From Brevibacillus ruminantium (lineage in GTDB: Bacteria > Bacillota > Bacilli > Brevibacillales > Brevibacillaceae): a stretch of 64,000 nt of DNA. Position 1 is the first letter of the stretch. The number at the start of each line of letters is the position of its first letter. Made by a program: the position numbers and the translations under genes. The DNA lies in NCBI RefSeq assembly GCF_023746555.1, contig NZ_CP098755.1, forward strand, positions 3,484,501 to 3,548,500, written 5' to 3'. Under the pieces are notes generated by a model. It was not told the origin of the DNA, did no database searches, and saw nothing but the letters and a program-made list of their open reading frames with translations. Positions 29,424 through 37,976 of the stretch are shown in pieces.

Positions 29424-29870
29424 TCATTCTTTGCTTGATCTCTTCAAAACCTGCAGCAAATCCGCCACCGGGGGATTTCCCTTTTTGGCATAGATGATTT
29501 TGCCGTCTTTTCCAATGATGTACACGATCCGCTGCTGGGCGAAAAATCCGAGAATCTTTCCCACGTCATACGCCTTTCGAATCGACTCATCCCGATCGAC
29601 GACCAAGGGAAAATCATAGCCAAACTTGCCTGAAAAGGCCTGATGACTGGATAAACCTGCCGGATTTACACCAAGTACGACTGCGTCATTTGCTTCCAGC
29701 TCACTGTACCCGTCGCGGATCGCACAAAGCTGCTTGGTACAGATCGGTGTATCATCCCCAGGATAAAAAATAAGAATAACGCACTTGCTTCCGAGCACAT
29801 CTTGAATCGCAAAGGGCCCTTTCGTGCTTTCGGCTGTAAAAACAGGTGCTTTCGTTCCGACTGTCAGCAT
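29424..29870 (-). CDS. bcp: Peroxiredoxin, Bcp/PrxQ type
   Basis: Thiol peroxidase of 148 residues that reduces hydroperoxides. The peroxidatic Cys44 and resolving Cys49 are in FYPGDDTPICTKQLCAIRD, five residues apart as in atypical two-Cys PrxQ. VVLGVNPAGLSSHQAF and FPLVVDRDESIRKAYDVG are further family blocks. GGGGG lies seven bases before the ATG at 29870; the longer frame upstream is not used. It is separated from the neighbouring genes by gaps of 45-80 bases and may be a single-gene unit. Confidence 0.92.
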   Translation of the reverse strand: MLTVGTKAPVFTAESTKGPFAIQDVLGSKCVILIFYPGDDTPICTKQLCAIRDGYSELEANDAVVLGVNPAGLSSHQAFSGKFGYDFPLVVDRDESIRKAYDVGKILGFFAQQRIVYIIGKDGKIIYAKKGNPPVADLLQVLKRSSKE

Positions 29871-30075
29871 ATGCCATCCCCCTTTTCTCCAGTATACCTG
29901 ATCCGAATTTCGATCTGTATTCGTCCTTTCATTTCTGCACGGCTCCTGTATTCTTCCTGCTGTGAACTCCTGTACGTGGACCAGTACGAAAAAAGACTGC
30001 CCCCAGATAGAGAGCAGTCCTGCAGTCATTTCCCATGACCCTTTTTTTGCCTGTCAAAACAAGCATGTCTATGGC

Positions 30076-30810
30076 TTACAGTGATGAAAGCTTTGCCTGT
30101 CTGCACTTTTCAACGAACATTTCTGCGATTTTCAACATATTGTCGTCATGTGCCCACATCCGCTCCGGGTGCCACTGCAGTCCGATATTTCGCCCGTCGA
30201 GGCTCTCGATCGCCTCAATCACTCCGTCAGCAGCAACGCCCGTCACCTGGTAACCGGGTGCCACGTCTTTTACTGCCTGGTGGTGAGAAGTGTTGACAAG
30301 TATTTCTGTTTTGCCGAGCGCTTCTGCCACCACGCCAGGCTGCAGCTTCACCTTATGCGCTCCGTATTGGCGTGAGCCCTTCTGCGCGTGCTGGAACGCC
30401 CCAGGAACCTGGCTAGGAATATCCTGTATCAAGGTTCCCCCAGCGGCCACATTGAGAATTTGCATTCCGCGGCAGATGCCCAGGATAGGCTTTTTCAGTT
30501 CCAGCGCATGCTTGATTACTTCCAATTCAGCCAGATCTCTTTCGAACTCAACCTCGCCCAGACCCTGCAGCGGCTCTTCCCCGTACAGATGCGGGGCCGG
30601 ATCATCGCCGCCGGTCAGGATAATGCCGTCCAGAGATTCGATCATTTCCCGAAAAGGAGCCCCTTTTACCGTCAAAAGCGGCAAAATGTACGGGATACCG
30701 CCAGTGCGGGCAAGCCCGTCTACATATCCGGAACCGACATAGAAAAATTGGTCAAGCGAATTGCCCGGAAAGAACATCTTGGTGCTGGCTACGCCAATAA
30801 TTGGACGCAC
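30076..30810 (-). CDS. Gamma-glutamyl-gamma-aminobutyrate hydrolase-like class I amidotransferase (peptidase C26)
   Basis: Cytoplasmic amidase of 244 residues. The catalytic Cys lies in PILGICRGMQILNVAAGG and the His-Glu pair in IGLQWHPERM. The oxyanion segment DGIILTGGDDPAPHLYGEEP matches the PuuD family, which hydrolyses gamma-glutamyl amides. The GTG at 30810 has CAGGGAGTGA five bases upstream; starts at 30819 and 30840 are possible and the last would overlap the upstream gene. It is co-transcribed with the peptide-binding lipoprotein, suggesting salvage of gamma-glutamyl or peptide compounds. Confidence 0.88.
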   Translation of the reverse strand: MRPIIGVASTKMFFPGNSLDQFFYVGSGYVDGLARTGGIPYILPLLTVKGAPFREMIESLDGIILTGGDDPAPHLYGEEPLQGLGEVEFERDLAELEVIKHALELKKPILGICRGMQILNVAAGGTLIQDIPSQVPGAFQHAQKGSRQYGAHKVKLQPGVVAEALGKTEILVNTSHHQAVKDVAPGYQVTGVAADGVIEAIESLDGRNIGLQWHPERMWAHDDNMLKIAEMFVEKCRQAKLSSL

Positions 30811-30829
30811 GTAAGTCACTCCCTGCTCA

Positions 30830-32476
30830 TTACTTTTCATTGGATGCGTACTTGAAGTCAATAAAACCGAGGGCATCGATCACGACATCCTTGACGCTGT
30901 CCTGTTTTACCCATGTATAGGTAAAGTAGTAGATCGGCAATGCCGGCATTTCATCCATCACGATCGAATCTGCTCTCTTCAAAATTTCGTTTCGCTTGGC
31001 TACATCTCCTTCTTTGGAGGACAATGCCAACAAATCGAGGAACTCTTTATTCTCCCATTTGGAAGTGTTCAGACCGCCTTTGAAGACTTCCAGGAAGTTG
31101 ATCGGGTCGTTGAAGTCACCAATCCAGCTGGCACGGCCGATTTCAAAGTTGCCCGCCTTCATCTGTTCACGGTGTACTTTGTTTTCTTTGTTGACAAGCT
31201 TGACTTCGATACCAAACGCTTTTCTCCATTGGTCCTGGATGACCGTCGCGACACGCTGGTTTGTTTCACTGGAATTGTAAGCGAGAGTCAGCTCAGGCAG
31301 CTTGGTAATGCCCAGTTCTTTCATCCCCAGGGCAAGCAGCTCTTTTGCTTTCTCCACATCGTTGTCCTTGAAATATCCGTCCGGGTTCAGTGCCATGGTT
31401 GGCGGCAGAATACCCAGCGCAGCGGTACTCTTGTATGGGACTACGCTTTCCGTGATTTCCTGGCGATTCACTGCATAGGCAAAAGCCTGACGAATATGTT
31501 TGTTGGTAAATGGCGGCTGTTTTGTATTAAAGATGTACCAGTACGTTCCAGCCGTCGCTTTCGATTGCATTTTGCCCGAATCCTTCAGGGAGTCGAGTGC
31601 ATCCAGCGGCAAATCGCCAAGCGGCGAGCCTGCCCAATCCAGATCACCCTTTTCAAACATGGACAGCTCCGTGTTGGCATCTTCAATCATGTTGACGATC
31701 AGTTTGGACAGTTTTACGCGGTCTTTATCCCAGTACGTATCGTTTTTCTCCAGCTCGATAACGGACTTGTGATCCCATTTCTTGAGGACAAAGGGACCGT
31801 TGCCCACGTATGCTTCCGGACTCTTCGCCCAATCCTTGTTGGATTCCACTACTTTTTTGTTTACGGGAAAATAGGTGACGGTGGAAACCAGCTGCGGGAA
31901 AAACGGTGCCGGATTTTCCAGCGTAACCACCAGTGTCTTCTCATCCGTTGCCTTTACGCCCACTTCATCAGCGGAAGCTTTTCCGCCGTTGTATGCTTCC
32001 CCGTTTTTCAGGAAGTACAGCTGATAGGCGTAGCCCGAAGCGGTCTCCGGGTTCAGTACGCGCTTCCAGGCGTACTCGAAGTCTCCTGCCGTCACAGGGT
32101 CACCGTTGGACCATTTGGTATCGCGCAGGTGGAAGGTGTAGGTCAGGCCATCAGGGGATACCTCATATTTCTCTGCAACTGATTCTTTGATGGTGCCGTC
32201 TACGTCGAGGCGGAGTAAACCGTCAAAGGCAGCTCGGGCAATGGACATGGAAGGAATATCCTCCGCCAAACCCGGGTCCAGTGTGCTTGGGTCACTTGAG
32301 TTAAGGTTTACACGCATTTCTTGGTTCCCGGCGGTCGCTTGTTCCTGTGGCGCTGCCGGTGTCTCTGCAGGTTTTTGCTCAGATGGCTGCTGAACAGCCT
32401 GTTGGCCGCCACAGGCTGCCAGGGTTAAGCTGCTCAGTAAAACAAAACTGAGTGACAACTTTTGAAGCGCTTTCAT
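30830..32476 (-). CDS. Oligopeptide-binding lipoprotein, OppA-like (SBP family 5)
   Basis: Extracellular lipoprotein of 548 residues with lipobox LAAC (Cys22) and a Gln/Pro/Ala-rich tether. The body carries NLNSSDPSTLDPGLAEDIPS, DGLTYTFHLRDTKWSNGDP and TAGDFEYAWKRVLNPETAS, typical of OppA/MppA rather than DppA. AGAGGGGGG precedes the ATG. No permease or ATPase gene is beside it, so it may feed a transporter encoded elsewhere. Its only operon partner is the C26 amidase 20 bases downstream. Confidence 0.92.
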   Translation of the reverse strand: MKALQKLSLSFVLLSSLTLAACGGQQAVQQPSEQKPAETPAAPQEQATAGNQEMRVNLNSSDPSTLDPGLAEDIPSMSIARAAFDGLLRLDVDGTIKESVAEKYEVSPDGLTYTFHLRDTKWSNGDPVTAGDFEYAWKRVLNPETASGYAYQLYFLKNGEAYNGGKASADEVGVKATDEKTLVVTLENPAPFFPQLVSTVTYFPVNKKVVESNKDWAKSPEAYVGNGPFVLKKWDHKSVIELEKNDTYWDKDRVKLSKLIVNMIEDANTELSMFEKGDLDWAGSPLGDLPLDALDSLKDSGKMQSKATAGTYWYIFNTKQPPFTNKHIRQAFAYAVNRQEITESVVPYKSTAALGILPPTMALNPDGYFKDNDVEKAKELLALGMKELGITKLPELTLAYNSSETNQRVATVIQDQWRKAFGIEVKLVNKENKVHREQMKAGNFEIGRASWIGDFNDPINFLEVFKGGLNTSKWENKEFLDLLALSSKEGDVAKRNEILKRADSIVMDEMPALPIYYFTYTWVKQDSVKDVVIDALGFIDFKYASNEK

Positions 32477-32587
32477 AAAAACCCCCCTCTTGAAACTTTT
32501 TTTCTTGATTCTAGGTTGCATGATTAAATAATATTATCTTGAGAAAATTTTGTCTACTATAACACTGGTGCGAAAGGATGTGTTCTT

Positions 32588-33394
32588 GTGCTTGCCACAT
32601 TAGAAAAATCGATTCATGACTTAATTACCGAGTGTGGGGGACAATGGGGGATTTACCTGGAAGATTTACAGTCAAACGAAGTGTGGGGATTGCACCAGGA
32701 TGAACGCTTCTATGCCGCAAGCTTGATCAAGGTACCGATCATGGCAGCCGTTTTTGCGGAGAGCTACGCAGGAAAATTTGCGCTTGAGGATAAAATCACC
32801 CTGCGCAAGGAAGACCAGGTCGGTGGGGCTGGCATCCTGCAGCATATGACGCCTGGCACCTCCTGGAGCATCTATGATCTGGTTACGTTGATGATCATAC
32901 AAAGCGACAACACGGCGACCAACCTGCTCATCGATCTAGTCGGCACAGAAGCAATTCAATCGGCGATCAGCAAAACGGGCATGAAAAACAGTCAATTTTA
33001 CAACAAGCTGATGATTATTCCGGCAGAGCTGGAGGGCTATAATGAGATCACTGCCGCTGACCTGGGCAATCACCTCCGCTCTCTGGCCACGGGCAAATTT
33101 ATCTCCTACAACAGCTGCCTGCAAATGATCCAAATCCTCAAACAGCAGCAGCATCGCGATCGTATTCCGTACCTGCTGCCTGATCCGGATGGAGAGTGGA
33201 TCGGCATGCTGCCAAAATGGGAGCTGGCTAACAAAACCGGCACGGTTACCGGCACGGCTCATGATATCGGGATCTTTTACGTCGGGGATCGTGCCATCAC
33301 GATCTGCCTTCTGTCCCGTGATGTTGACATCGTCAAAGCAAATCAGGTGATGGCCAAAATCGGCCGAATGGTTTACGAGCTGTACGCTCTATGA
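32588..33394 (+). CDS. Beta-lactamase-fold serine hydrolase (class A-like), no signal peptide
   Basis: Protein of 268 residues from a GTG start. Penicillin-recognising motifs are present: Ser45-x-x-Lys48 (AASLIKVP), Ser106-Asp-Asn108 (IIQSDNTATN) and KTG in LANKTGTVTG. There is no signal peptide or lipobox, so it is predicted to be cytoplasmic. The omega-loop segment MIIPAELEGYNEIT does not show the Glu166/Asn170 arrangement of true class A enzymes by eye. It is therefore better viewed as a beta-lactamase-related hydrolase of unknown substrate than as a resistance enzyme. Confidence 0.82.
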   Translation: MLATLEKSIHDLITECGGQWGIYLEDLQSNEVWGLHQDERFYAASLIKVPIMAAVFAESYAGKFALEDKITLRKEDQVGGAGILQHMTPGTSWSIYDLVTLMIIQSDNTATNLLIDLVGTEAIQSAISKTGMKNSQFYNKLMIIPAELEGYNEITAADLGNHLRSLATGKFISYNSCLQMIQILKQQQHRDRIPYLLPDPDGEWIGMLPKWELANKTGTVTGTAHDIGIFYVGDRAITICLLSRDVDIVKANQVMAKIGRMVYELYAL

Positions 33395-33470
33395 TTCGTC
33401 CCCTGTAACAATGGGTCTGCTTTGGTTTCCTGACACCTGGCCTTCTTCGACTAACTCAAAGAAAAAGAAA

Positions 33471-33508
33471 GAGGCGTCTTTTCCCTTGCAGGAAAAACGC
33501 CTTTTCTT
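33471..33508. terminator. Bidirectional terminator between convergent genes
   Basis: AGGCGT-C-TTTTCC and GGAAAAACGCCT form a long stem around CTTGCA, with T-rich sequence on one side and A-rich sequence on the other. It serves both the hydrolase gene and the oxidoreductase gene. Confidence 0.85.
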
Positions 33509-33523
33509 CATCGTTCCCCGTAT

Positions 33524-34816
33524 TTATTTGGAAAGGATCAGGTTGCTCACATCGTACGCGCTCGAGAAAGAGAGCTCTGAGAGCTGCCCCTGCCCTGCAC
33601 ACCAGTCGCCTGCAAAGAAGAGATTTCGATAATCCGGCAGACTGATTGGCAGCGGCTCCTGGTTCATGGTCCATTTGATTTCCTGAACAATCGCCCTCGT
33701 AGAAACCCGCGGTACCACCAGTTCCTCACGCCAGCCCGGAAAGTGCTTGTCGTAGAGCTGTTCAATCTCCAGCTTGCGCTGGTCGATGATCGCCTTGTCC
33801 CCCACTTCCGATTGGCGCAGATAAGCAGTTGCTTGCAGCAATTGCCCTCCCTCAGGCACACAATTTTTGTCGTAATACGAGATATCCGTAATAAAGATGT
33901 TGTTTTGCTTGTCGTAGATATACGTGTACGGGACATCCAGCCGCTGCTTCAAACCAACGTCATAAACCACAACCACTGTCGGATCATATGTGGCGTATTG
34001 TTCGATGGCGTGCTCCAGCTTGGTATCTTTAAAGACCTTGGCCATTTCTTTCGGCGGAATGCAGCTGATGAACTCATCTGCGGTAAACTCCGCTTCCGGT
34101 GTTACGGCTGCGACGACCTTGTCATTTTCTACTCGGAACGCCTCGACCTTGGTCTTGGTCAGAATGGTTCCATGATGAGCTTCGATGACACGTACGAATT
34201 CATCGATCAGGGCTTGCCAGCCTCCACCGATGTAGGCTACCGGCTTGTTGGTCGTAAAAATGCGACGATAGTAGGAAAAAAATACATCGGATGGGATGCG
34301 CTCCGGCTCACGCGTGAAAAAGTTGGAAGAAGCAAGCGTCAGCATCATTTCTTTCACTTCTTCACTCACATGCTGTTTCTCCATCCACTTTTGAATGGAC
34401 AGGTGCGGATGCCCGGTTTCCATTTTCAGCATGGTTTTCAGTATTTCAAAGGTGAACAGCACTTTGTCAAACCCTTTGACCAGTTTCGTGCGGAACAACC
34501 CTTGTACGTTTGCGGGAACAGCCGTGAGATCATCCCCTAAATCATAGCGGGCTTTGTTCGGATTAAAATCCTGCCAGTCAATTTGCAAGCCCAATTCCTT
34601 TTCAAATGTCTTGAGAATCGATGTGTCGCGTCCGTAAATGGCGTGCGCACCAAAATTGAAATTAAAGCCCTTGATCTTCAGTGTGACGGCACGGCCGCCG
34701 AGAGCTCCACGCTCCAGGAGCGCTACCTTTTTACCCTTGGAAGACAGATAGGCTGCGGCAGACAAACCAGCCAGCCCTCCGCCGACGATGACGACGTCAA
34801 AGTGGTTCGTTGTCAT
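33524..34816 (-). CDS. FAD-dependent oxidoreductase, phytoene desaturase/amine oxidase family
   Basis: Flavoprotein of 430 residues. The N-terminal FAD motif is FDVVIVGGGLAGLSAAAYLSSKG and the C-terminal flavin-binding block is YRNLFFAGDWCAGQGQLSEL. The middle region (VAYIGGGWQALIDEFVRVIE) resembles CrtI-type desaturases and protoporphyrinogen-oxidase-like proteins. No carotenoid gene is nearby, so the substrate cannot be told. It appears to be a single-gene unit; the 270 bases upstream to the ABC permease contain no further gene I can support. Confidence 0.88.
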   Translation of the reverse strand: MTTNHFDVVIVGGGLAGLSAAAYLSSKGKKVALLERGALGGRAVTLKIKGFNFNFGAHAIYGRDTSILKTFEKELGLQIDWQDFNPNKARYDLGDDLTAVPANVQGLFRTKLVKGFDKVLFTFEILKTMLKMETGHPHLSIQKWMEKQHVSEEVKEMMLTLASSNFFTREPERIPSDVFFSYYRRIFTTNKPVAYIGGGWQALIDEFVRVIEAHHGTILTKTKVEAFRVENDKVVAAVTPEAEFTADEFISCIPPKEMAKVFKDTKLEHAIEQYATYDPTVVVVYDVGLKQRLDVPYTYIYDKQNNIFITDISYYDKNCVPEGGQLLQATAYLRQSEVGDKAIIDQRKLEIEQLYDKHFPGWREELVVPRVSTRAIVQEIKWTMNQEPLPISLPDYRNLFFAGDWCAGQGQLSELSFSSAYDVSNLILSK

Positions 34817-35112
34817 AACAATCTCCCTTATAAACTACGTTGTGTACTATCTGTAAACCCTCAATCATCCTATAGAATAAGGGATGTACAAGGTAGAAGT
34901 CAACTATAAATGAACTGTGTCTATTTTTATACCCATACTACCATTTTCTGGTGTTTCTTGCTATCTGCTAACAGATGTAGTCTGCCCCGGATTTGCCGCC
35001 CTCTTGCTTACAAGTGCTCAGTTTTTCTCCCTGTTAAGGAAATGATAAGGTCTCGTTTCGTTGGTGGTAAGGTGGCCTTTGTACCATGAAGGAGAAAGGA
35101 GAGCGATTGACT

Positions 35113-35796
35113 ATGTGGGCGATTTGCCAACACGAATTTTTCCGTCTGTTTAAAAGCGTAAAATCACTCATTACCATTGCTTTTATCACTGGCGTATCCT
35201 ACTGGATCTCCGATGCACTCCGACAGGCTGCCAGTATGTTTTCCGAAGCAGAATTTGCGCGGGGGCCTGCGCTGGGAGTGTTTGGCTTCCTTCTTTTGCT
35301 CGGTCCGCTGTTTGTTTTCTCCCTGTCTCACGATGTTGTGAATCGCGAACTGGCTGGAAGAACCATCCGCTTTTTGGTCACACGTATCTCTCGGCACCAG
35401 ATCGTCATGGGCAAGTTTTTGGGTGTTGCCCTGTTTTGGCTGGTATGCCTCCTTCTTTCTTTTGGAGTGGTTCTCATCACTGCGCACAGCTTTGATGGAA
35501 AGGCCTTTTGGCAATGTCTGAGCTTCCTGCTCTACTTCGTCGCTCTGACACTTCTGCTCTCCATCCTGATCCCGCTTCCCAGATACACCATGTTTCTTGG
35601 TGTTGTCCTGTCGCTGGGAATGCCCTTCCTCGGCCTATGGAGTGTTTTCTCTGAACATCCGACAGCCAAATGGCTCACCTATCTGCTTCCGTATGTATTT
35701 ATCGAAAAGGGCAGCGCATGGACGGGCATTCTCTGGCTGTACGCGGGGCTGTTTCTTCTTGCTTCCCTTTTCTTATTCCAAAGGAGGGACTGCTGA
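35113..35796 (+). CDS. ABC-2 type transporter permease
   Basis: Membrane protein of about 227 residues with six predicted helices (for example SLITIAFITGVSYWI, VFGFLLLLGPLFVFSL, FLGVALFWLVCLLLSFGVVLIT, LYAGLFLLASLFLF). The segment HDVVNRELAGRTIRFLVTRISR is typical of ABC-2 permeases. AAAGGAG favours a TTG at 35107 by spacing, but the ATG at 35113 is also possible and is used here. It overlaps the ATPase gene by one base (TGATG). The pair forms an exporter of unknown substrate. Confidence 0.87.
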   Translation: MWAICQHEFFRLFKSVKSLITIAFITGVSYWISDALRQAASMFSEAEFARGPALGVFGFLLLLGPLFVFSLSHDVVNRELAGRTIRFLVTRISRHQIVMGKFLGVALFWLVCLLLSFGVVLITAHSFDGKAFWQCLSFLLYFVALTLLLSILIPLPRYTMFLGVVLSLGMPFLGLWSVFSEHPTAKWLTYLLPYVFIEKGSAWTGILWLYAGLFLLASLFLFQRRDC

Positions 35797-36698
35797 TGTC
35801 CATTTTGGAAGCCACAAATCTCTGTAAACGGTATGGGAACCGGACGGTCGTCGATGACGTTTCGCTGTCGGTGAACGGTGGGGAAATGTTTGGTTTTTTG
35901 GGTCGAAATGGAGCAGGCAAATCCACCTTTATCAACATGCTGACGGGAATTATCCGCCCCACATCCGGGCGAATCAGGATGTTTGAAGGTGAGGGCCGTC
36001 TCGACGATTGGAAGCGGAGAACCGGCGTATTGCCAGACTACTCCACGTTTTACGATTCCCTTACCGCTGCCGAGCATTTGCGCTACTTTGCCCGTGTGAA
36101 AGGGGTTCACGTGGATCACCAAACCATCCTCTCCCTCCTCAAACAAGTAGAGCTGGACGAGCATCGAGCAAGAAACGTCCGCACGTTTTCGTTCGGGATG
36201 AAAAAAAAGCTGGGAATCGCCCAAGCGATGCTCGGGAATCCGGACATGCTTTTTCTCGATGAGCCTACTTCCGGCGTGGATATCGAATCGGCATTCCAGA
36301 TTCAACAGTTGCTCCGCCAACTCCAGCAGCAGGGAAAAACCATTTTCTTTACCTCCCACAATCTCCATGAGGTAGAAAAAATCTGCACGCGCATTGCCAT
36401 CATGAAAGCAGGCAGGATTGCTTCCATTGGCAGTCTGGATGCGCTAAGGGCAGAGTACCAGCTTTGGCGTACTGTCTCTGTTCGTCATTCATCGATCGCC
36501 ACCGGGGAGCAGCAAACCTTTCACTCCTTTTTGAAGCGGATCGGGCGCAAACTGGAGTGGGGGGACAACCGCTTCTCCCTGCAGGTGGACAGTGAACAGA
36601 AAGTGGCCGCACTCATCCGTGCCGTGGTGGAGTTACGAGTCGATATTTATTGCGTGAATGTGGAAGAAGCATCATTAGAAAACATTTTTCTGGCATAA
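35796..36698 (+). CDS. ABC transporter ATP-binding protein
   Basis: ATPase of 300 residues partnering the permease upstream. Walker A is GRNGAGKST, the signature is TFSFGMKKKLGIAQAML and Walker B is MLFLDEPTSGVD. The C-terminal 90 residues are the usual extension of DrrA/CcmA-type ATPases. AAAGGAGG lies in the end of the permease gene and the ATG overlaps its TGA, so translation is coupled. Drug, antimicrobial peptide or polymer export are possible; nothing in the context decides. Confidence 0.92.
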   Translation: MSILEATNLCKRYGNRTVVDDVSLSVNGGEMFGFLGRNGAGKSTFINMLTGIIRPTSGRIRMFEGEGRLDDWKRRTGVLPDYSTFYDSLTAAEHLRYFARVKGVHVDHQTILSLLKQVELDEHRARNVRTFSFGMKKKLGIAQAMLGNPDMLFLDEPTSGVDIESAFQIQQLLRQLQQQGKTIFFTSHNLHEVEKICTRIAIMKAGRIASIGSLDALRAEYQLWRTVSVRHSSIATGEQQTFHSFLKRIGRKLEWGDNRFSLQVDSEQKVAALIRAVVELRVDIYCVNVEEASLENIFLA

Positions 36699-36724
36699 TG
36701 GCTGTGATCAAGCGGAAAAAGAAA

Positions 36725-36749
36725 CGGATAGAGGTCTCACCTCTATCCG
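36725..36749. terminator. Terminator between ABC exporter and CvfC-like gene
   Basis: GGATAGAGGT and ACCTCTATCC form a perfect 10-base stem around CTC. On the minus strand it is followed by TTTCTTTTT, so it ends the minus-strand gene and may also stop the exporter transcript. Confidence 0.85.
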
Positions 36750-36767
36750 TCCGTTTCCACCCGGCAG

Positions 36768-37901
36768 CTATTCATTTCTTCTCGTCATCTGCTGCCACAC
36801 GGTCCCGCTCGCTGCTTCCCCGCGCTCAATTCTCTCGACTGCCATTTGAATTTGCAGGCGCACTTCAAATTCGGGATCATCCTGGGCTTGGCGAAGTGCA
36901 TCCAACGCGGATTCATCTCCTACCTCGTAGAGAAAACGGGCCGCACGCCAGCGTACCAGCTTGTTTGGATCCTGCAAAGCCTCGCACATCGCGCCGATCG
37001 CTCGGGGGGCCCCCAGATCAGACAGTGTGTCGCCCGCTGTCCGCCGAACCGATACAGAGGAATCGCGCAAGGCTTCGAATAGCAGTGGAAAAACATCATC
37101 ACCGCCAACCATTCCCAGATATACGACTGCCAAACGGCGTATAGACCCCTTCTGATCCCGCAGCGCTTTTTGCAAAACAGGCAGATCGTCTGCAGTTGGT
37201 TCCATTCGATCCAAAGCAGCGTATCGTTTTTGCCAATCAGGGTCGTCCAGCATGTCCAGGGTCACCTTTTTTGCCATCCGCTCGGCCACCACTGGTTCTT
37301 CCCCTACCTGCATTTGCAGCGCCTGCTGGAGCAGTTCCTCCAACCGAGATGGCGGGTAAGCCGCATCCACCTCGCTGGCTACTTCTTCGCCAATCTCTTT
37401 CAGATCACCATAACGCACGCCCTGCTCTACCCATTTTCGTTCCATGATGACATTGGGGGAGGCAGAACCCGCTTTTACTGCCGCTGCGCCAAAACGCTCG
37501 GGCAAAGCTGCGCGAATCTGCTCCATTCCCATCGTCACCTTTACCTGCATGGGGATACCGCGGAACATCTGCAGAAAGACCTCTGCCTCTCCAAAAGCTT
37601 CATCAGGGCCAGCCTCAGTTGTTGACGGCATTGACGTATCGGCGCCTGCACCAAAAACCTCTGTGGCCCGGGTCAGGATTTGCTGCCAATCTGCTTGTGA
37701 TTTTCGTTCTAAAGCATAAAAATCAGCCGTATGAAAAATCGAGGTGACGCCCTCAATGGCCAAAAGCTGCTTGATGAGCTCTGGCATCTGCGTTCCCGAC
37801 TGCTTGTTGTATACACGCTGCATGCCGTCCGGCAAGCGCTCGTCCACATTCAGCTTCATGACGTTCGGACTGGGCGTTGGTTCGATCGACAACAGTTTCA
37901 T
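36768..37901 (-). CDS. CvfC-like protein: Nfu N-terminal domain plus HEAT repeats
   Basis: Protein of 377 residues. Residues 1-80 (LSIEPTPSPNVMKLNVDERL, GVTSIFHTADFYALERK) are an NfuN/NifU N-terminal-like domain of the type found beside iron-sulphur scaffolds. Residues about 225-360 are HEAT-like repeats (DQKGSIRRLAVVYLGMVG, DSSVSVRRTAGDTLSDLG, DPNKLVRWRAARFLYEVG). The combination matches conserved virulence factor C of staphylococci. No Nfu CxxC scaffold domain is present. The biochemical role is unknown. It is a single-gene unit ending at the hairpin downstream. Confidence 0.8.
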   Translation of the reverse strand: MKLLSIEPTPSPNVMKLNVDERLPDGMQRVYNKQSGTQMPELIKQLLAIEGVTSIFHTADFYALERKSQADWQQILTRATEVFGAGADTSMPSTTEAGPDEAFGEAEVFLQMFRGIPMQVKVTMGMEQIRAALPERFGAAAVKAGSASPNVIMERKWVEQGVRYGDLKEIGEEVASEVDAAYPPSRLEELLQQALQMQVGEEPVVAERMAKKVTLDMLDDPDWQKRYAALDRMEPTADDLPVLQKALRDQKGSIRRLAVVYLGMVGGDDVFPLLFEALRDSSVSVRRTAGDTLSDLGAPRAIGAMCEALQDPNKLVRWRAARFLYEVGDESALDALRQAQDDPEFEVRLQIQMAVERIERGEAASGTVWQQMTRRNE

Positions 37902-37976
37902 GCTGATTCACTCCTTTCAGACCTTCCCGCTCATACTGCTATGGTACCACGCACATGCGGCCCTCGCCATTCTCCG

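Noticed and set aside
32588-33394. Antibiotic-resistance beta-lactamase
   Set aside because: No signal peptide and the omega-loop Glu/Asn pair is not visible, so a resistance role is not supported.
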